Shown here in pieces: positions 61,101 through 64,000 of a DNA stretch of 64,000 bases (position 1 is its first letter; every line of letters starts with the position of its first letter). Location: the NCBI RefSeq assembly GCF_001280305.1, contig NZ_CP012623.1:2480001-2544000 (forward strand), read 5' to 3'. The stretch comes from Hymenobacter sp. DG25A. GTDB lineage: Bacteria; Bacteroidota; Bacteroidia; Cytophagales; Hymenobacteraceae. Both the position numbers and the translations under genes were made by a program. Under the pieces are notes generated by a model that was given only the letters and a program-made list of their open reading frames with translations, had not been told where the DNA came from and did not search any database.

Positions 61101-63678
61101 AACCGTGGAGCGGGACAGGGTGCTGGACCATTTCTACGTGAACACCGACGAGAAATCGGCCCGCGTGAGCATTCCTATTCGCGCCGGCCACGTGCCCAAT
61201 GTGTACGTAACGGCCACCGCCATCCGCGAAATCAAAGACAACCGCCTGCCGCTTACCGTGGCCCGGGGCTTTGTGCCGCTGATAGTGGAAAAGCCCGAGG
61301 CTAGGCTGAAAGTCGCCATCAAAGCGCCCGCGCAAAGCCGCTCGCAAACCTGGCAAACCATTGAAGTCAGCACTGCGCCTAAAGCCAAAGTGACGCTGGC
61401 GGTGGTAGACGAGGGTATTCTGCAGATGAAGGACTACCGCACGCCTGACCCACACGGCTACTTCTACCAGAAGCGCACCCTGGAAGTGCAGGCCTACGAC
61501 GTGTATCCCTTTCTACTGCCCGAGCTAGGTACCAGCAGCACCGGCGGCGACGTGGGTGACCTGGCCCGCCGCACCACGCCCGTACCCAACCGCCGCGTGA
61601 AGATGGTGGCCAAATGGAGCGGCGTACTCACCGCCGATGCCAGCGGCAAGGTGCGCTACAAAGTGCGCGTACCGCAATTCAGCGGCGCCCTGCGCATCAT
61701 GGCTGTGGCTTATAAAGACGATGCCTTCGGCTCCGCCGAACACACTATGCGTGTGGCCGACCCGGTAGTTATCAGCACCGCTCTGCCCCGCTTCCTCAGC
61801 CCTGGCGACACGATTGTTATGCCCGTTACGCTGACGAATACGACTAGTAAGCCCCTAGCTGGCATTGCGAATGTAATGCTGGATTTAAACGGCCCATTGG
61901 AGGTCGTCAATGATGAAGACATTTCGGACAAGACACTGCCGAACAGCAAGTCACAAGCAGCCAGCTTGCAACCTGGCGCAGAAAGACGAATTCTATTCCG
62001 ACTTTTTGCCAAATCCCGAATCGGAAATGCTTCCGTTACGATGAGCTTTAAATCGGGGAACGAAACCTTCACCGAAACCATCGAACTACCCATACGGCCC
62101 GCCTCCCCACTGCAGAAGCGCACCGGCGCGGGTGTGGTAGCAGGTGGTGCCAGTCAGCAGTTGAATCTAAAAACTGATTTCCTGCCTTCTTCCCTGCGGA
62201 GTCAGCTGGTGGTGAGCCGCTCCCCGATGACGGAGTTTGCCCGGGATTTGCGCTACCTACTGCAATACCCCTACGGCTGCCTGGAGCAAATCGTATCGGC
62301 GGCATTTCCGCAGCTGTATTACGGTGATTTGGCCGCCACGCTGGGGCAGAAAACCGGTACTTCGAAGGCGGGTATGTTCAATCCAAACTACCACGTGCAG
62401 GAAGCCATCCGTAAGGTAGAAGCCCAGCAGATGTACAACGGCAGCCTCAGCTACTGGCCCGGCGGCGACTTCGACAACTGGTGGTCCACGGCCTACGCCG
62501 CTCACTTCCTGCTGGAAGCCAAGCAAGCCGGCTTTGCCGTGAATGAGCCGGTACTGGACCGGGTGCTGCGCTACCTGCAGGCCCGCGTGCGCAAACGGGA
62601 AATGGAAACCTACAACGTCATCCTCACCAGCGGCCAGATTCAGCCCCTGGCCCAGGCCAAGCGCGAAACCGCTTACTCGCTCTACGTGCTGGCCCTGGCC
62701 GGCCGCCCCGATGCCACCGGCCTGAACTACTACAAAGCCAACCGCCAGCTGCTCACTTCCGATGCGCGCTACCTGCTGGCCGCTGCGTTTGCCCTAAGCG
62801 GCAACCAGCGCGGCTACCAAAGCACGGTGCCCAGTCGCTACAACGCTGCTCCCACCGCCGCCGCCCGCGAGCTGGGCAACTCCTTCTCCTCCCCCATCCG
62901 CGACCAGGCCCTGGTGCTCAACGCCCTGCTGGCCGCCGACCCTGGCAACCCACAAATCCCCGGCCTGGCCCGCGAGTTAAGCCGGCAGGTAAAGCGGGCC
63001 AGCTGGCTCAACACCCAGGAGCGCGCCTTCTCCCTCTTGGCTCTAGGCAAGCAGGCCAGGAAAAACGCCGGCAGCACCGTAACCGCCAGCCTGCTGGCCG
63101 ACGGCAAAGCCATTGGCAATTTCTCCGGCAAAGACCTCACCGTAACCAACGTGGCCAACCGGCAGCTGGCCCTCCGCACCCAGGGTCAGGGCAGCCTGTA
63201 CTACTTCTGGGAAACCGAAGGCATCAGCCCCAGCGGGCAGGTGCGCGAGGAAGACGCCTACCTGCAGGTGCGCCGCACCTTTCTCACCCGCACCGGTCAG
63301 CCCGTAGGCGCGCCCACCTTTCGTCAGAACGATTTGGTGGTAGTCAAAATCACCCTACAGGCCCCCGGCGCGGCCGGCGAAATCAAGAACGTGGCCATCA
63401 CCGACCTGCTGCCCGCGGGCCTGGAAATCGAAAACCCACGCATCGGGGCCGTGCGCGAGCTGGCCTGGGCCACCGATGCCGCCCAGCCCGACTACCTAGA
63501 CGTGCGCGACGACCGGATTAACCTGTTCACCACCGCCACCGCCCAACCCAAATCCTTCTACTACCTCTGCCGCGCGGTATCCAAAGGCACCTTCAAGCTA
63601 GGCCCTGTGAGTGCCGATGCTATGTACAATGCCGAGTACCACAGCTATAGCGGGGCGGGCGTGGTGCGGGTGCGGTAG
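58156..63678 (+). CDS. Alpha-2-macroglobulin family lipoprotein with thioester
   Basis: 1840 residues. Lipoprotein signal LVLLALLVAC (Cys about 21). N-terminal bacterial MG domains and the A2M_N region (FLYGDRDLYRPGDTIRTNTIIRT, the usual MG2 signature) are followed by a bait-like central portion, then A2M family domain VVDEGILQMKDYRTPDPHGYFY and the sequence AKWSGVLTADASGKVRYKVRVPQFSGALRIMAVAYKDDAFGSAEHTMRV. The thioester motif is intact: YPYGCLEQ with Cys about 1375 and Gln about 1378. Such proteins trap proteases in the periplasm. Bases about 61800-62100 have codon use unlike the rest of the gene. Confidence 0.93.
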   Translation: MLRRILFRLPLLVLLALLVACSKTGSTSGSDANGEEIDPYQNLVFQFDEDVVGKDQQDRWDTIQYVKFEPAVRGKFKWTSERELIFSPLTPFRPSTTFTAELLAENLPADKRSVSLPENRRKFHTPYLQLNPPQAFWGRSARAAGTAEMRVELPFNYPVRPTDVKPLLRLTQDGQPVAFEVPSAEPGQSISVHLTQQVRTGSPLTVALAPGLHAVGSDQPTARDYSAEVTVPDPQALEVRSITGNMETAEATITILTNQPVSQQELQSSLTVTPQVPFQIEELESGVALKGGFEVGKSYQITLRQGLRGALGGQLAETTTQTVSFSDERPSIQFASADKAMYLDALGTRNLGVRINEVAKVKVTIAKVYANNIQQLLRGGPQYGYPEYDETAGEEGEEGEYVDHSFQYYDVETLGNVLSERTYTVDGLPKEQGLRLLNLSLKDLEFSGGMKGLYIVKVQDTERQWLQVSKLVTVSDIGLIVKQGKAGSTLVFANSIRNARPLAGVEVRYVSTNNQVIGTGITNREGVARFDSTAANSRFKLGMLVAQKEADFTFLDLTRSRVETSRFEVGGLQSNAARHQAFLYGDRDLYRPGDTIRTNTIIRTEGWKNPPTKLPVKIRLLLPTGKEYASLRKQLTSEGTFEASFILPPSVMTGIYTLEVLTGNDVLLTSRKISVEEFIPDRMKVTVKTDRAVAKPGQTVSALITAQNLFGPPAADRKFEVEFSLKEKSFAPKNYPDYTFAINSGEKQRGSYGEQESTPISARFEKTMREGTTDANGRGTATYEVPDYTDLGTLEGAAFATVFDETGRPVNRLATFEVQTQPVMFGVKNMDELVATRTQLPVRLVALTPAGAPTTAQARVQVVRLLWETVIERQGGRYIYNSQKREQVVLSRTVTVPSGGADAGLNFAPNYSGEYEIRVSRPGASTYVARRVYAYGYGDTQSNSFEVNNEGEVTIEADKAKYQPGETAHLLLKTPFPGRVLVTVERDRVLDHFYVNTDEKSARVSIPIRAGHVPNVYVTATAIREIKDNRLPLTVARGFVPLIVEKPEARLKVAIKAPAQSRSQTWQTIEVSTAPKAKVTLAVVDEGILQMKDYRTPDPHGYFYQKRTLEVQAYDVYPFLLPELGTSSTGGDVGDLARRTTPVPNRRVKMVAKWSGVLTADASGKVRYKVRVPQFSGALRIMAVAYKDDAFGSAEHTMRVADPVVISTALPRFLSPGDTIVMPVTLTNTTSKPLAGIANVMLDLNGPLEVVNDEDISDKTLPNSKSQAASLQPGAERRILFRLFAKSRIGNASVTMSFKSGNETFTETIELPIRPASPLQKRTGAGVVAGGASQQLNLKTDFLPSSLRSQLVVSRSPMTEFARDLRYLLQYPYGCLEQIVSAAFPQLYYGDLAATLGQKTGTSKAGMFNPNYHVQEAIRKVEAQQMYNGSLSYWPGGDFDNWWSTAYAAHFLLEAKQAGFAVNEPVLDRVLRYLQARVRKREMETYNVILTSGQIQPLAQAKRETAYSLYVLALAGRPDATGLNYYKANRQLLTSDARYLLAAAFALSGNQRGYQSTVPSRYNAAPTAAARELGNSFSSPIRDQALVLNALLAADPGNPQIPGLARELSRQVKRASWLNTQERAFSLLALGKQARKNAGSTVTASLLADGKAIGNFSGKDLTVTNVANRQLALRTQGQGSLYYFWETEGISPSGQVREEDAYLQVRRTFLTRTGQPVGAPTFRQNDLVVVKITLQAPGAAGEIKNVAITDLLPAGLEIENPRIGAVRELAWATDAAQPDYLDVRDDRINLFTTATAQPKSFYYLCRAVSKGTFKLGPVSADAMYNAEYHSYSGAGVVRVR

Positions 63679-63706
63679 CGTTTGTTTAGTACTGTATTCC
63701 AGGCTT

Positions 63707-64000
63707 ATGAATTGGGTAAACACCTTTATCTATTCCGGCACCCTGCTTCTGCTTGGCCTGATCTGTCTGGCTTCTTTTTTAATCATTCGCCGCTTATTTC
63801 AGCGCTACTGGACCCAACAAAAGCATCCTAACCTTCTGGCTGTTCTCACCACTTTTTTGGCGGTGCCTTTGCTCTGTGCAGTGGGTTTATACTTAGCCCT
63901 TCGCACCTACTTGTATTATCCGCAACGGGACTTTACCACCAGCGGCTGGACAAGCAATGCCACAAAGCGCTATGAGATGGTGAAGGACTTGCAGACGACA
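63707..64000 (+). CDS. Two-helix membrane protein, 3' partial
   Basis: An ATG at 63707, 28 bases after the macroglobulin stop, opens a frame that stays open to the window end (98 codons): MNWVNTFIYSGTLLLLGLI at the start. TM1 is about 6-28 and TM2 about 47-70 (LLAVLTTFLAVPLLCAVGLYLAL), followed by a soluble segment LRTYLYYPQRDFTTSGWTSNATKRYEMVKDLQ. No family recognised from this fragment. The adjoining position suggests possible cotranscription with the macroglobulin. Confidence 0.65.
   Translation, partial: MNWVNTFIYSGTLLLLGLICLASFLIIRRLFQRYWTQQKHPNLLAVLTTFLAVPLLCAVGLYLALRTYLYYPQRDFTTSGWTSNATKRYEMVKDLQTT

Overview
The window reads as a chromosomal segment of a high-GC Bacteroidota, most likely Hymenobacter or a close relative in the Cytophagales. 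Four things support this. Two proteins carry C-terminal type IX secretion sorting domains. An IPExxxVDY-family gene sits between the acpP cluster and pyk. Many promoters have a TAnnTTTG -7 element, a few with TTG 19-20 bases upstream, and several lie so close to the start codon that the leader is only a few bases. Shine-Dalgarno sequences are essentially absent. The content is mostly core genome. I see no prophage, transposase, integrase, CRISPR array or rRNA operon.

Layout. 1-5 kb: the end of a secreted T9SS protein; a ComEA-like helix-hairpin-helix outer-membrane barrel with a PorV/PorQ-like barrel; an antibiotic-biosynthesis-monooxygenase-fold protein; YidD. 5-14 kb: a beta-propeller lipoprotein, class II aldolase, Lgt, an ECF sigma factor with a tiny overlapping membrane partner, NAD synthetase, and the acpP-fabF-rnc cluster. 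14-24 kb: IPExxxVDY protein, pyruvate kinase, a second T9SS protein, S20, an MFS transporter, a YheT-type hydrolase, RsmG, and a glycosyltransferase overlapping a sigma factor. 23-31 kb: Tgt, an LptF/G permease, an EamA transporter, IspE, a three-gene set resembling PglC/PglD/PglE of diacetylbacillosamine synthesis, and a Cys/Met PLP enzyme.

31-41 kb: atpDC, tRNA-Gln(UUG), prs, L25, pth, metG, a lysine-rich coiled-coil protein with two AT-hooks, a small lipoprotein, a DUF3050 protein and MsrB. 41-50 kb: TypA/BipA, acylphosphatase, a DoxX-like protein, a TrmH-type methyltransferase, a CHASE3 histidine kinase with a single-domain response regulator, an unknown exported protein, an endonuclease III homologue, and a TM2-like/DUF167/ZIP cluster. 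50-64 kb: an ammonium transporter, a large (alpha/alpha)6 glycosidase lipoprotein, threonine synthase with a LysR regulator and an RBBP9-type hydrolase, an 1840-residue alpha-2-macroglobulin lipoprotein with an intact thioester motif, and the start of a membrane protein cut off by the window end.

The non-coding DNA is the least ordinary part. Nearly every convergent gene pair is separated by a symmetric hairpin that can terminate both ways. Several larger palindromic elements resemble REP or MITE repeats: a pair about 100 bp each in opposite orientation at 21.5 and 23.5 kb, an element with perfect 40-bp arms at 36.4 kb, a perfect 35-bp inverted repeat at 20.7 kb, and a dispersed GGATT-rich repeat forming an inverted pair around the L25-pth gap. 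I did not find a clearly new multi-gene system. The best leads are the AT-hook protein with its promoter and dyad, the repeated palindrome beside thrC/LysR, the minimal sigma/anti-sigma pair, the HhH barrel pair, and a codon-usage discontinuity inside the macroglobulin gene.
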